Shown in pieces: positions 39,157 through 47,232 of a stretch of 64,000 nucleotides of DNA. The stretch is taken from NCBI RefSeq assembly GCF_030254645.1, contig NZ_CP116346.1, forward strand, positions 1,654,001 through 1,718,000. Reading direction: 5' to 3'. Positions within the stretch are counted from its first letter, which is position 1; every line of letters begins with the position of its first letter. The translations under genes and the position numbers were made by a program. The notes beneath the pieces were generated by a model. That model saw only the letters and a program-made list of their open reading frames with translations, was not told the origin of the DNA and did no database searches. The DNA is from Paucibacter sediminis (GTDB lineage: Bacteria > Pseudomonadota > Gammaproteobacteria > Burkholderiales > Burkholderiaceae_C).

Positions 39157-39639
39157 CTAGCGCAAACGGCTGAAGTAGTTGGTGCGCATGAAGGGGCGGC
39201 CGTCATCGCCGAAGTTGGCCGCGGTCTCGATCATGGACTTTCGATCGGCGGCCACCGTGTAGACGCGCGTCGACCCCGGCACCCCGCTTCTGGCCAGCTG
39301 CATGATCAGCACGCCAGGCGCTGGCATCGCTGCGGCGGCCGTGTCGGCTTCGAGGTTGCCCTTGACGGCCACGGGGCTGCCATTGAGTTCGGCCACGCTC
39401 TCGGCGTAGCTGATGGCGCCGGCAGCGTCCACCACCTCGACCCTGGTCGCCAGGCGGCCGCCTGCCGCTTCCGCAAACGTGAGCGTGACACTTCGCGGGC
39501 GCACTTCGGCGGGGATGGGCAGGCGCGAGACATCGACCGCCCACTGGCCAGCCAGCGTCGATATGGCCGATGGCTCGGCATGCGCGGCATGTGCCTGGGC
39601 AAGCATGAGGGCGATCAAGATGGCGGGCAGTAGTTTCAT
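39157..39639 (-). CDS. Secreted hypothetical protein (160 aa)
   Basis: The N-terminus is a signal peptide (MKLLPAILIALMLAQAHAAHA, cleavage before EPS). The mature part is beta-rich with WAVDVSRLPIPAEVRPRSVT, YAESVAELNGSPVAVKG, VLIMQLARSGVPGSTRVY and FGDDGRPFMRTNYFSRLR, suggesting a small periplasmic lipocalin-like or beta-sandwich domain. No cysteine or metal motif is seen. It is the last typical high-GC gene before the lower-GC island. Confidence 0.75.
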   Translation of the reverse strand: MKLLPAILIALMLAQAHAAHAEPSAISTLAGQWAVDVSRLPIPAEVRPRSVTLTFAEAAGGRLATRVEVVDAAGAISYAESVAELNGSPVAVKGNLEADTAAAAMPAPGVLIMQLARSGVPGSTRVYTVAADRKSMIETAANFGDDGRPFMRTNYFSRLR

Positions 39640-39924
39640 GTGACGTTGACCGGCTGTGAGGAAGGGAGTACGAGCTTGGATGCGAGGCGGATCGAGCGGC
39701 GGTTCGGGCTCACGTTCGCCGCGGGTGGCGACGCATGCAAAAAGGCCGTTTCTAGAGTGGCAGTTTGTTCTCTGGTCAGTCCTTCAAACGTCGGCGTGTG
39801 CAACAGCGATCAACCAGGGTCAGGTCTTGATGAGAATAAATTCAATGCGACGGTCTTGACGCAGCGGGAAGTCCCTGTAATTGGTCGGGCCGCACTTTAT
39901 GGGCCGCAAACTGATTGCTCACGT
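39640..39924. other. Non-coding low-GC stretch with GGGTCAGGTCTTG and a direct repeat
   Basis: No gene is supported in these 285 bases. They contain the 13-mer GGGTCAGGTCTTG (39817-39829), found in two other places in the window, followed by an AT-rich segment. A direct repeat GGGCCGCA lies at 39887-39894 and 39901-39908. If the HEPN-like gene is an integron cassette, its own attC would be expected here, but none is recognisable, so the island may be truncated at this side. Confidence 0.5.
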
Positions 39925-40437
39925 TCACTTCCGAATCGGTTTGACATCACCATGGATCCGGCCGGCCAATTGCGCGGACATGCCCATCATGAAGCTGAAG
40001 AATTCGTTCACTACGAAAGAGTCCGCGATGTCTATTGCGTCAGTATGTGAATCCCAGGACACACCTGCAAATGGGTGAAAGGCCTCAAATGCCTTTCGCC
40101 TCCTTCTGAATTCGGCGCGCTGGCCAAGTTTGGCGTGAGCGACCGAGTCTCGTATGTGCTCGTACGCCTCGAACTCTTGCAACTCAAGTTCAGTCATCCA
40201 TTCTTTAAAGTCCGGCGGAAGGTGTGCTTCCCAGATGGCGAACAGATACAGAAGTAAAGATCCCTTGAGCAACGCTCTCGTCCGTTGCGATGCTTGAGGT
40301 AATGACGATGGATCCGCCAACGCCTCAATTCTCTGAACGATTAACGACTCGCTAGATTCAAGCCAACCAAGCTCTTCCGCGGTCGCTCGCAGGAGCTCCG
40401 GAGTGAGGTCAAGAGTTTTTTGGACTGATGGCACCAT
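39925..40437 (-). CDS. HEPN-like protein, putative integron cassette gene
   Basis: This 170-residue, mostly helical protein is unlike its neighbours in composition. A hydrophobic helix LLKGSLLLYLFAIWEAHL (57-73) is followed by the segment YEHIRDSVAHAK. There Arg96, a polar residue after it (Asp97) and His101 fit the R-polar-x3-H signature (Rx4-6H) of HEPN RNases, and IWE ahead of it is typical of MAE_28990/RiboL-PSP-type HEPN proteins. HEPN proteins are RNases in toxin-antitoxin and anti-phage systems. The ATG at 40437 stands 10 bases after the end of an attC-like site, in the layout of a gene cassette. No nucleotidyltransferase or other antitoxin is adjacent. HEPN assignment is by motif only. 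Confidence 0.6.
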   Translation of the reverse strand: MVPSVQKTLDLTPELLRATAEELGWLESSESLIVQRIEALADPSSLPQASQRTRALLKGSLLLYLFAIWEAHLPPDFKEWMTELELQEFEAYEHIRDSVAHAKLGQRAEFRRRRKAFEAFHPFAGVSWDSHTDAIDIADSFVVNEFFSFMMGMSAQLAGRIHGDVKPIRK

Positions 40438-40447
40438 CTCGTCAGCG

Positions 40448-40558
40448 GCCTAGCGTTGAAGCTAATCGTCCCGCAACGGCATGATGCCGGAGGGCCAGAA
40501 TGGAATTCGACCCGAAAGCAGCATGCCGTTGCGGGTCCGGTTTAGCGGGAGGTTAGGC
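40448..40558 (-). other. attC-like integron recombination site
   Basis: This 111-base imperfect palindrome begins, on the minus strand, with GCCTAAC (40558-40552, perfect RYYYAAC) and ends with GCTAGGC (40454-40448; consensus GTTRRRY, one base off). Inside, 14-base arms pair perfectly (CCCGCAACGGCATG 40470-40483 with CATGCCGTTGCGGG 40522-40535). Shorter box-like elements with mispaired bases lie between them and the ends (GCTAA / TTAGC), as in attC L boxes. It sits 19 bases after the stop of the lipoprotein gene and 10 bases before the HEPN-like ATG, exactly where attC lies between cassettes. No integrase gene is in the window. Confidence 0.72.
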
Positions 40559-40577
40559 CTCAATTGCACAACTTCTC

Positions 40578-40979
40578 TCACTTGTTTGGAATCGACGTGG
40601 CTAGATACTCCTCTACCTTGCCGCAAACGCGCGTCGTCCAGGCCTCTACTTCCTTGCCATCCGCAACTGTCGCCCTAACCTCAAGAAGTTCGGCCATGGG
40701 ACACGGAGACTTGCTCACTACCTTTGGGAGGGTTAGCAGCAGCATATGCACCCGTTGAATATTGGCGGGCAGTTTCGACTGTGCTAACACTGAAATGCTT
40801 TGCTCGGTCCAGTTCGCCTTGATATAGGCAAATGGGTCCTCCTGCGAAGCGACATTTGCCGTGGCGGACCTCTCCTGTTTGGCAGGACCGTTGCTGGCAC
40901 TCTCGGTCTTCGGGGTAGTCTGGCATGCGCTGAGACTGAGGCACAGAAGGCTGAGTGCAAATGAGAGCTTGATGGGCAT
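40578..40979 (-). CDS. Small lipoprotein, putative integron cassette gene
   Basis: This 133-residue predicted lipoprotein has MPIKLSFALSLLCLSLSAC with Cys19 as the lipidation site, then a Thr/Ser/Gln-rich linker (about 20-50). A small domain follows: ANWTEQSISVLAQSKLP, VHMLLLTLPKVVSKSPCPM, LLEVRATVADGKEVEAW and TTRVCGKVEEYL, with two Cys that may form a disulfide. No known family was recognised. Codon use is less GC-biased than the chromosome. It is bounded on one side by an attC-like site and on the other by a GTTGGGC core-site match (41029-41023), so it fits a single gene cassette. Confidence 0.65.
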   Translation of the reverse strand: MPIKLSFALSLLCLSLSACQTTPKTESASNGPAKQERSATANVASQEDPFAYIKANWTEQSISVLAQSKLPANIQRVHMLLLTLPKVVSKSPCPMAELLEVRATVADGKEVEAWTTRVCGKVEEYLATSIPNK

Positions 40980-41285
40980 GTTTTGCTGCGGTGGTAGTGT
41001 GAATAGGGTGAGCGATCTTGAGGCCCAACTAGGTTCCAGGGCGCAGTTTTTCTGCATCACACGGTCGCGCTCCCTGCCATCGGCCGTGTGCCTGAGCCGC
41101 ACCGCGCGCCCCTATTTGGTTTCCATGGCTCGCCCGCCAATCCACGCCTCAATCTCAATATCAGCCCGGCGAATACGGCACCCCGCAAGTTTCGCTGCTG
41201 ACGCCGATGGCCGCCTCAGGGTATGCGCGTGCCCGAGGCGTTATGGCGATGGGGTGATCTGGAGGCGCATGGGCGCTGACGATCG
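40980..41285. other. Gene-free 306-base stretch with a putative cassette boundary GTTGGGC
   Basis: No gene is supported. On the minus strand GTTGGGC (41029-41023), 44 bases ahead of the lipoprotein ATG, matches the GTTRRRY core where integron recombination joins cassettes. The sequence beyond it does not look like another attC. Next to the hydrolase stop there is a hairpin-forming repeat (GGGCGCTGACGATCGTCAGCGCCC at about 41271-41294, given as GGGCGCTGAC and GTCAGCGCCC arms) that may serve as a terminator for the minus-strand hydrolase. Confidence 0.5.
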
Positions 41286-41294
41286 TCAGCGCCC
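41271..41294 (-). terminator. Perfect hairpin at the end of the hydrolase gene
   Basis: GGGCGCTGAC and GTCAGCGCCC form a 10-bp stem around GATC, overlapping the stop codon of the minus-strand hydrolase (41286). No T-run follows, so it may slow RNA polymerase or protect the 3' end rather than be a classic terminator. Confidence 0.4.
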
Positions 41295-42212
41295 ATGCGG
41301 CGTCAGGTCGGGCAGCGGGGCGCGGTCGCGTACGTAGCGGTCCAGCCAGTCGCGCGCGGCGAGGTTGTAGTCGTCGGGGCGTTCGCTGAAGGTGTGGTCG
41401 GCGCCCTCGACGATCAAGAGCCGGAACGGCCGCTGGCTGGCGAACAGGGCCTGGGCCATGTCCATCGAGTCGCGCGGGTTGACGCGCTTGTCGGCGCTGC
41501 CGTGCATCAGCAGCATGGGCACGTTCTTCGGCAGGCGCTCGACGAAGCGCAGCGCCGAGCGCTCGGCGATGGCCTTGCTGCGCTGCGTGGCCCATTGCGG
41601 CACCAGCTCGGCCGCGACCTCGCTTTCCATCTCGGGCCGCTCGCGGATCCAGCGGGCCAGGTCGGTCGGCCCCGCGCCGACGATGGCGGCGCGGATGCGG
41701 TCGCTGCGGGTGAGCGCCAGATAGGTCATCATGCCGCCGCGCGAGTGCCCCCACATGCCGATGCGCGCCTGGTCGGCAAAGGGCAGCTGGTCGAACACGC
41801 GCAGCCCGTTCAGCACATCGTTGACATCGGCGCCGCCGAATTCCTCGCGGCCCTCCGAGCCCGGCGCGCCCCGGTAGTTGGAGGCGAACAGCACATAGCC
41901 CCAGCTCGCCAGGCGCGCGGCCCGCGCGAGGAAGAAGGCGGGCGTGATGGCGCCGAATTCGCGGTTGCCGCCGCGGTTCCAGATCACGCAGGGCAGCCGG
42001 GCCGGCCCGGCGGGCGCGGACTTGGGATAGGACAGAAAGCCGGCGATGCGCAGCCCGTCCGACTCGTAGATGATCTGCTCGGCCACATAGGGCGCGTCCG
42101 CGGGCACGGCCATGGTCGTGCGCGCGAGGATGTCGCCATCCGCGGCCCGGGCGGCGCCGGCCAGCGCGAGCAGCAGGGCGGCCAAGAGAACAAAGCTGGA
42201 TGAGCGGCGCAT
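41286..42212 (-). CDS. Secreted S9-type alpha/beta hydrolase
   Basis: This 308-residue protein has a signal peptide (MRRSSSFVLLAALLLALAGA, cleavage near ARA). It has a prolyl-oligopeptidase/dienelactone-hydrolase type core: PCVIWNRGGNREFG (oxyanion region), the nucleophile elbow GMWGHSRGGMM, the acid region MLLMHGSADKRVNP and the catalytic His in EGADHTFSERPDDY. It probably cleaves peptides or esters in the periplasm. Start at 42212. The catalase-like gene is 26 bases upstream in the same direction. Confidence 0.88.
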   Translation of the reverse strand: MRRSSSFVLLAALLLALAGAARAADGDILARTTMAVPADAPYVAEQIIYESDGLRIAGFLSYPKSAPAGPARLPCVIWNRGGNREFGAITPAFFLARAARLASWGYVLFASNYRGAPGSEGREEFGGADVNDVLNGLRVFDQLPFADQARIGMWGHSRGGMMTYLALTRSDRIRAAIVGAGPTDLARWIRERPEMESEVAAELVPQWATQRSKAIAERSALRFVERLPKNVPMLLMHGSADKRVNPRDSMDMAQALFASQRPFRLLIVEGADHTFSERPDDYNLAARDWLDRYVRDRAPLPDLTPHGR

Positions 42213-42232
42213 GGGGGCGGCAGACTGTTGGT

Positions 42233-43246
42233 CTATGCCGCGCCGCGGCCCTGCTGGCTGGCGAAGTACACCACCTTGCGCGCGCGCTGCACCTCGCCCA
42301 GCGGGCGGTGTGCGGCCAGGGCCTGCCAGGGGTCGAACACGCCGGCCTCGGCCTGCTGTGCCAGCGCCTGGCCGGCCGCGGAGCCGCTGTCCTGCTGCGG
42401 CAGCAGCAGGCGCGCCACGGTGGTGTAGGGCGTGTCCCAGTTCACCGAGGCGTCCTCGATCGGCGTGTGGCTCTCGTTCACGAAGGGCTGCAGCTGCAGC
42501 TCCCAGGCCAGCTCCTGGCTGGCCAGGCGGGCGGCGAAGTCGGCGCCCCAAAAGTCAGCTGCCTTTTTCTTCGCCTTGGCGCCCGGCTTGGCGCCGCCAT
42601 TGGACGCGGCCGGCACCAGGCGCACGCGCACCGCGTAGGGGCCGCAGGCGATCGGCAGCACGCTGTGCAGGGGCTCGGTGGCAAAGCCGCCGAAGGGCCG
42701 GCTCACGGTCTTGAGCATGCTGGCCAGCTGCGCCACGCCGCCCAGCGGGCCGTAGCGCTTGAAGAGGTGCTTGAGCAGCGCGCCGCCGCCATCGGCGGCC
42801 GCCTGCACGAAGGCCACGAACTCGTCGCTCCTGGGGAAGGCGAACTTCTCCTGGTTGATGAGCAAGAAGTCCTGGCTCTTGGCGGGCCCGTTGCCCAGCG
42901 CCGCCTCGCCCTGCACGCCCAGCACCTTGATGGCGAGGCCGCGGATGTCGGGGGTCTTGTCGGGCGCGTGGTCGAGGCCGCCGTTGGACAGGCGCAGCCA
43001 GGTCTCATAACGCCCCGGTGCAGCGAACAGGCCATGGCGCGCGAACTCGGGCAGATCGCCCAGCACCTCCAGCAGGCCGCGGGCGGCCGTCAGCTGCTTG
43101 CGGTGCAGGGTGCGGCCGGCGCCGTATTTGCGGGACTTGCGCGCCTGGATGGCGCGGAAGATCTCCACATAGGCGTCGAAGCGCTGGGCCTCGTCGGCGG
43201 CGATCTGTTCCTTCCAGCCTGTGCTGGGTGCGAGCGTATGAGGCAT
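42233..43246 (-). CDS. Catalase-like heme protein
   Basis: This 337-residue protein has the pattern of short catalase-related proteins: LHRKQLTAARGLLEVLGDLP, ARHGLFAAPGRYETWLRLSNG, PDIRGLAIKVLGVQGE and SQDFLLINQEKFAFP. The distal His would be in TLHRKQ, but the usual HAKTHG-like context is changed. It lacks the full length of classical catalases (about 480-500). Related proteins are peroxidase-like or lipoxygenase-associated. A Lys/Ala-rich insertion is found at about 222-232. It is upstream of the hydrolase gene and probably co-transcribed. Confidence 0.75.
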   Translation of the reverse strand: MPHTLAPSTGWKEQIAADEAQRFDAYVEIFRAIQARKSRKYGAGRTLHRKQLTAARGLLEVLGDLPEFARHGLFAAPGRYETWLRLSNGGLDHAPDKTPDIRGLAIKVLGVQGEAALGNGPAKSQDFLLINQEKFAFPRSDEFVAFVQAAADGGGALLKHLFKRYGPLGGVAQLASMLKTVSRPFGGFATEPLHSVLPIACGPYAVRVRLVPAASNGGAKPGAKAKKKAADFWGADFAARLASQELAWELQLQPFVNESHTPIEDASVNWDTPYTTVARLLLPQQDSGSAAGQALAQQAEAGVFDPWQALAAHRPLGEVQRARKVVYFASQQGRGAA

Positions 43247-43284
43247 GGCGGCGGCGGTAGTTGGCTAACGCGGACGCGCCGATG

Positions 43285-44181
43285 CTACGCCTGAACTTGC
43301 CTGCGGTACTGGCTGGGCGTGATGCCGAGCGCGCGTTTCAGGCTGTGGCTCAGATGGCTGGGGCTGGCATAGCCGCATTGCAGCGCGATCTCGGCCAGCC
43401 CCATGCGACCATGGCGCAGCAGTTCCTGCGCGCGCCGCAGGCGCCGTTGCGCGATCCATTGCTGCACCGAGCAGCCCATGGCGACACGGAACATGCGCGC
43501 GAAATGGAATTCGGAGAGATGCGCCAGCCCGGCCAGGCGGGCCAGGCTCAGCGCCTCGCTGGGGCCGGCCAGATGCGCTTCCACATAGGCCAGCAGCTGG
43601 CGCCGCGTGGCGCTGGCGAGGCCGCCCCGGGGCCGCAGCGCCGCGCCGCGCTGTGCCGGGGTGGCGGCCTGCAGCAGCAGGCGGTCCAGCGCGGCATGGC
43701 TGAGCTCCTGCGCGCGCAGGCGCTGCAGCGGGTCGGCCCAGTCCAGCGCCGTCACCGCGTGGGCCCAGCCGGCCAGCGCGGCATCCTGGGCAAAGATGCG
43801 CGTCTGCAAGCTCATGCCGCGCGGCTCGGCGTCGAGCAGCTGCACCACGCGGTCGGCCCAGGCGCTGCCGCTCCAGTACAGGTGCACGAAGCGCTGCGGG
43901 CTGCCGATCAGCCATTGCGACTCATGCTCGGCCGGCAGCAGGCAGTGGCAGCCGGGCGAACCATGGGCGCCGGGCTGGCCCAGCAGCTCGGTCTGCCAGC
44001 CACCTTCCAGATAGACCGAGAGCGTGTGATGGCCGGGCTGCAGATAGGCGGTGCGGTCATGCGCATTGGCCCATTGCACCAGCTCCAGGCCGTCGCCCAG
44101 CGCGCCGCGGCGCTCGGCGCGGGCGCGCGAGCGGCTCAGCACCTGGTCGACGCGTTCGGGCAATAGCGGGCGAGCTGGCAT
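43285..44181 (-). CDS. AraC-family transcriptional regulator
   Basis: This 298-residue regulator has an N-terminal ligand-binding domain (about 30-185; beta-rich, including LQPGHHTLSVYLEGGWQTEL) and a C-terminal AraC DNA-binding domain (about 195-295). The latter has the two helix-turn-helix motifs LARLAGLAHLSEFHFARMFR and IALQCGYASPSHLSHSLKRA, ending in GITPSQYRR. It is divergent from the EamA transporter gene 104 bases away and is the natural candidate for its regulator. Confidence 0.92.
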   Translation of the reverse strand: MPARPLLPERVDQVLSRSRARAERRGALGDGLELVQWANAHDRTAYLQPGHHTLSVYLEGGWQTELLGQPGAHGSPGCHCLLPAEHESQWLIGSPQRFVHLYWSGSAWADRVVQLLDAEPRGMSLQTRIFAQDAALAGWAHAVTALDWADPLQRLRAQELSHAALDRLLLQAATPAQRGAALRPRGGLASATRRQLLAYVEAHLAGPSEALSLARLAGLAHLSEFHFARMFRVAMGCSVQQWIAQRRLRRAQELLRHGRMGLAEIALQCGYASPSHLSHSLKRALGITPSQYRRQVQA

Positions 44182-44285
44182 GGTGCCGCCATGCTAACCA
44201 AGGCCGGCGCGCCGTGCCGGCGCGGCAGGCTGCAAAGCGCAGGATCGTGCAAGTTTCCGGCGCCTTGCCTGCCATGCTGGCGGCC

Positions 44286-45209
44286 ATGAATGCAATTTTT
44301 CTCTACCCCCTGGTGGTGCTGATCTGGGGCACCACCTGGATCGCGCTGAAATGGCAGCTCGGCGTGGTGGCGATCCCGCTCTCGATCGCCTACCGCTTCG
44401 GCCTGGCCGCGCTGATCCTGTTTGCCTGGCTGGCCTGGCAGCGGCGCCTGCAGCCGCCGCGCGGCAAGGCCGCGCTGTGGGTGCTGGGCCAGGGCCTGTG
44501 CCTGTTCTGCTGCAACTTCGTGTGCTTTCTGCAGGCCAGCCAGACCCTGGCGAGCGGCCTGGTGGCGGTGGTGTTCTCCAGCGCCACGCTCTGGAATGCC
44601 CTGCTGGCGCGCCTCATCCACGGCCGCGTGCTGGCGCCGCGTGTGTTGGCCGGCGGCCTGCTGGGCCTGGCGGGTTTGCTGGCGCTGTTCTGGCCCGAGA
44701 TCGGCCGTGCCAGCAGTGCGAGCCTGCAGGGCCTGGCCTGGGCGCTGGCCGGCACGCTGTGCTTTTCCACCGGCAATCTGCTCTCGGCCGCGCTGCAGGG
44801 CCGTGGCCTGGCGCCGGCGCAGACGAATGCCTGGGGCATGCTGGTGGGCACGCTGGTGCTGCTGAGCTACTGCCTGCTGGCCGGCGTGCCCTTCAGCTAC
44901 GAGCCGGGCTGGCGCTACAGCGCCGCGCTGCTCTACCTGGCCATCCCGGGCTCGGTGATCGGCTTCACCGCCTACCTGACCCTGGTGGGTCGCCTGGGCC
45001 CGGAGCGCGCCGCCTATGCCACCGTGCTGTTCCCGGTGGTGGCGCTGAACGTCTCGGCCTGGGCCGAGGGCTATGCCTGGAGCGCGCCGGCGCTGCTGGG
45101 GCTGGCGCTGGTGATGGCGGGCAATGTGCTTGTCTTCGCGCGTCAGCCGAGCAAGCCGGCCGCCAAGGCCTCGATGGCCGGCTCGTCCAAGGCCTCGGCG
45201 GCGAGCTGA
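44286..45209 (+). CDS. EamA/DMT-superfamily transporter
   Basis: This 307-residue membrane protein has ten predicted helices in two repeated halves. It starts with FLYPLVVLIWGTTWIALKW, the typical EamA N-terminus; the second half includes SVIGFTAYLTLVGRLGPERAAYATVLFPVVAL. Members export metabolites, amino acids or drugs. The last 67 bases are shared with the convergent selU gene, so the Ser/Ala/Lys-rich tail is dictated by the other gene. A start 12 bases upstream is possible. Confidence 0.9.
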   Translation: MNAIFLYPLVVLIWGTTWIALKWQLGVVAIPLSIAYRFGLAALILFAWLAWQRRLQPPRGKAALWVLGQGLCLFCCNFVCFLQASQTLASGLVAVVFSSATLWNALLARLIHGRVLAPRVLAGGLLGLAGLLALFWPEIGRASSASLQGLAWALAGTLCFSTGNLLSAALQGRGLAPAQTNAWGMLVGTLVLLSYCLLAGVPFSYEPGWRYSAALLYLAIPGSVIGFTAYLTLVGRLGPERAAYATVLFPVVALNVSAWAEGYAWSAPALLGLALVMAGNVLVFARQPSKPAAKASMAGSSKASAAS

Positions 45210-46189
45210 CGCCGTTCGCCCCAGTGCTTGAAATTGCTGGCCTGCGAGCGCGCGTAATGCGGGTCGTAGTGCAGCTGGGTGAGCTCGGCGAACAGCGGCG
45301 CCAGTTCGCCGGCGCGCGCCCAGGCCTGCCAGCGGTTCACCACCTCATGACCATGGGTGGTGCGCAGGCGGTCGAGGATGGCGGCCAGGGCCTCGCGGTC
45401 TTCGCCCAGGTAGGCGTAGTCGCGCAGCAGAAAGGCCTGGCGCGCCGCGTCGCTGGCGGCAATCTCGATGCATGGGCTTTCGCGCAGGCGCTCCAGCAGG
45501 GCGGTGGGCAGGCTCAGCTTGCCGATCTTGCGGCTCTCGGCCTCCACGAACACCGGGCGGCCGAGGTCGAAGCCCTCGATGGCATCGGCCAGCGTGGTCT
45601 CGAAGGCTTTCTGCGAGGGCTGCGGCTGGCCGGGCAGGGCCCCCAGCATCGAGCCCTTGTGGCAGGCCAGGCCCTCCAGGTCCAGCACCTGGGCGCCCTG
45701 GCGCTGCAGCGCCTGCAGCACGCGCGTCTTGGCGCTGCCGGTGGCGCCGCACAGCACCTGCAGGGGCAGCTGCGGCGCCAGGCGGGCTAGCGACTCGATC
45801 ACATGGGCGCGGTAGCGCTTGTAGCCGCCCGCCAGTTGCTGGGCATCCCAGCCCACCAGGCGCAGCCACTGCACCATGGAGCCGCTGCGCATGCCGCCGC
45901 GCCAGCAATAGATCAGCGGCTTCCAGTCGTGCGGCTTGTCCTTGAACGCGGTCTGCAGATGGCGCGCCAGATTGGCCGCCACCATCGCGCCGCCCACGCG
46001 CCGCGCCTCGAAGGCGCCCTGCTGCTTGTAGAGCGTGCCGACGACGATGCGCTCGGCATCGTCGAGCACGGGGCAGTTGATGGCGCCGGGAATGTGGTCG
46101 AGCGCGTACTCGGCGGGCGAGCGGGCGTCGATCAGGGCATCGAACTTGGGCAGGTCGGCGATCTGGGCCGGGCCGCGGGGAGGACTCAT
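45143..46189 (-). CDS. selU: tRNA 2-selenouridine synthase
   Basis: SelU (MnmH/YbbB) converts 2-thiouridine at the tRNA wobble position to 2-selenouridine, through a geranylated intermediate, using selenophosphate. The 348-residue protein has an N-terminal rhodanese domain with the active Cys95 in IYCWRGGMRS and a C-terminal P-loop domain. Its Walker A is GATGSAKT (148-155), a variant of GxxGxGK[ST]. HKGSMLGALPGQPQPSQKAFE and FVEAESRKIGKLSLP are typical of the family. selD is not in the window. The start at 46189 has AGGA upstream. Confidence 0.93.
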   Translation of the reverse strand: MSPPRGPAQIADLPKFDALIDARSPAEYALDHIPGAINCPVLDDAERIVVGTLYKQQGAFEARRVGGAMVAANLARHLQTAFKDKPHDWKPLIYCWRGGMRSGSMVQWLRLVGWDAQQLAGGYKRYRAHVIESLARLAPQLPLQVLCGATGSAKTRVLQALQRQGAQVLDLEGLACHKGSMLGALPGQPQPSQKAFETTLADAIEGFDLGRPVFVEAESRKIGKLSLPTALLERLRESPCIEIAASDAARQAFLLRDYAYLGEDREALAAILDRLRTTHGHEVVNRWQAWARAGELAPLFAELTQLHYDPHYARSQASNFKHWGERRQLAAEALDEPAIEALAAGLLG

Positions 46190-46242
46190 GGGCGGGATTC
46201 TGGCATGCGGGCCGGTGCGGCCCGCCGCCCATGCGGCCGGGG

Positions 46243-47232
46243 CTAGGAGGCGCGGGGTGCGCGCAGCTTCTCCCACAGCGCCCAGGCCTCGCCCACCACG
46301 CCGCGGCGGAAGGCCAGCACGCAGACGATGAAGATCAGGCCGGTCACCAGGCTCACCGATTCGCCCAGGCCGTTGAACCAGGCGATGCCGGTGAGGTTGG
46401 CCAGCGCCTGGCCCAGGTCGCCGATCTTGTTTTCCAGCGCGATGATGATCAGCGCGCCCACCATCGGGCCGATCATGGTGCCCATGCCGCCCACCAGGGT
46501 CATCAGGATCACCAGGCCCGAGGTGGTCCAGATCGCGTCGGTGAGGGTGGCAAAGCCCAGCACCAGGGTCTTGGTGGCGCCGGCCAGGCCGGCCAGGGTG
46601 GCCGAGAGCACGAAGGCCACCAGCTTGAAGCGATCGACGTCGTAGCCCAGCGAGATGGCGCGCGGCTCGTTCTCGCGGATCGAGGTCAGCACCTGGCCGA
46701 AGGGCGAGTGCACGGTGCGGTAGATCAGCCAGAAGGCGGCGATGAAGATCCCCAGCACCACATAGAACAGGGTCAGATCTTGCGTCAGGTCCAGGCCCAG
46801 CAGGCTGCCGCGCGGCACCGATTGCAGGCCGTCCTCGCCGCCGGTGAAGCTGGCCTGCAGGAACACGAAGAACAGCATCTGGCTCAGCGCCAGCGTGATC
46901 ATCGAGAAGTAGATGCCGGCGCGCTTGATCGCCAGCAGGCCGAACAGCAGGCCCATGGCGCCGGCGCAGGCCGCGCCCAGCAGCACGCCCAGCGGCGCGG
47001 GCAGACCCCAGACCTTGAGCGCATGGCCGGCCACATAGGCGGCCGTGCCCAGGAAGGCGGCATGGCCGAAGCTCAGCAGGCCGGTGTAGCCGATCAGCAG
47101 GTTGAAGGCGCAGGCGAACAGGGCGTAGCACAGCACCTTCATGACGAAGATGGGGTACACGCCCAGCAGCGGCAGCGCCGCGATGGCGATGAACAGGGCG
47201 GCGTAGCCGGGCAGGGGGTTTCTTCCGTTCAT
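46243..47232 (-). CDS. livM: Branched-chain amino acid ABC transporter permease LivM
   Basis: This 329-residue inner-membrane permease has about ten hydrophobic helices. It carries the LivM/LivH family pattern: FNLLIGYTGLLSFGHAAFLG near the N-terminus, the EAA-like loop SIRENEPRAISLGYDVDRFKL and SGLVILMTLVGGMGTMIGP. It is the last gene of the liv operon; its ATG overlaps the livH stop (ATGA). With LivH it forms the membrane channel of the importer. Confidence 0.94.
   Translation of the reverse strand: MNGRNPLPGYAALFIAIAALPLLGVYPIFVMKVLCYALFACAFNLLIGYTGLLSFGHAAFLGTAAYVAGHALKVWGLPAPLGVLLGAACAGAMGLLFGLLAIKRAGIYFSMITLALSQMLFFVFLQASFTGGEDGLQSVPRGSLLGLDLTQDLTLFYVVLGIFIAAFWLIYRTVHSPFGQVLTSIRENEPRAISLGYDVDRFKLVAFVLSATLAGLAGATKTLVLGFATLTDAIWTTSGLVILMTLVGGMGTMIGPMVGALIIIALENKIGDLGQALANLTGIAWFNGLGESVSLVTGLIFIVCVLAFRRGVVGEAWALWEKLRAPRAS

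Noticed and set aside
41029-41285. Search for a second attC beyond GTTGGGC
   Set aside because: No partner core with matching L boxes was found within 250 bases, so only a single attC-like site is claimed.
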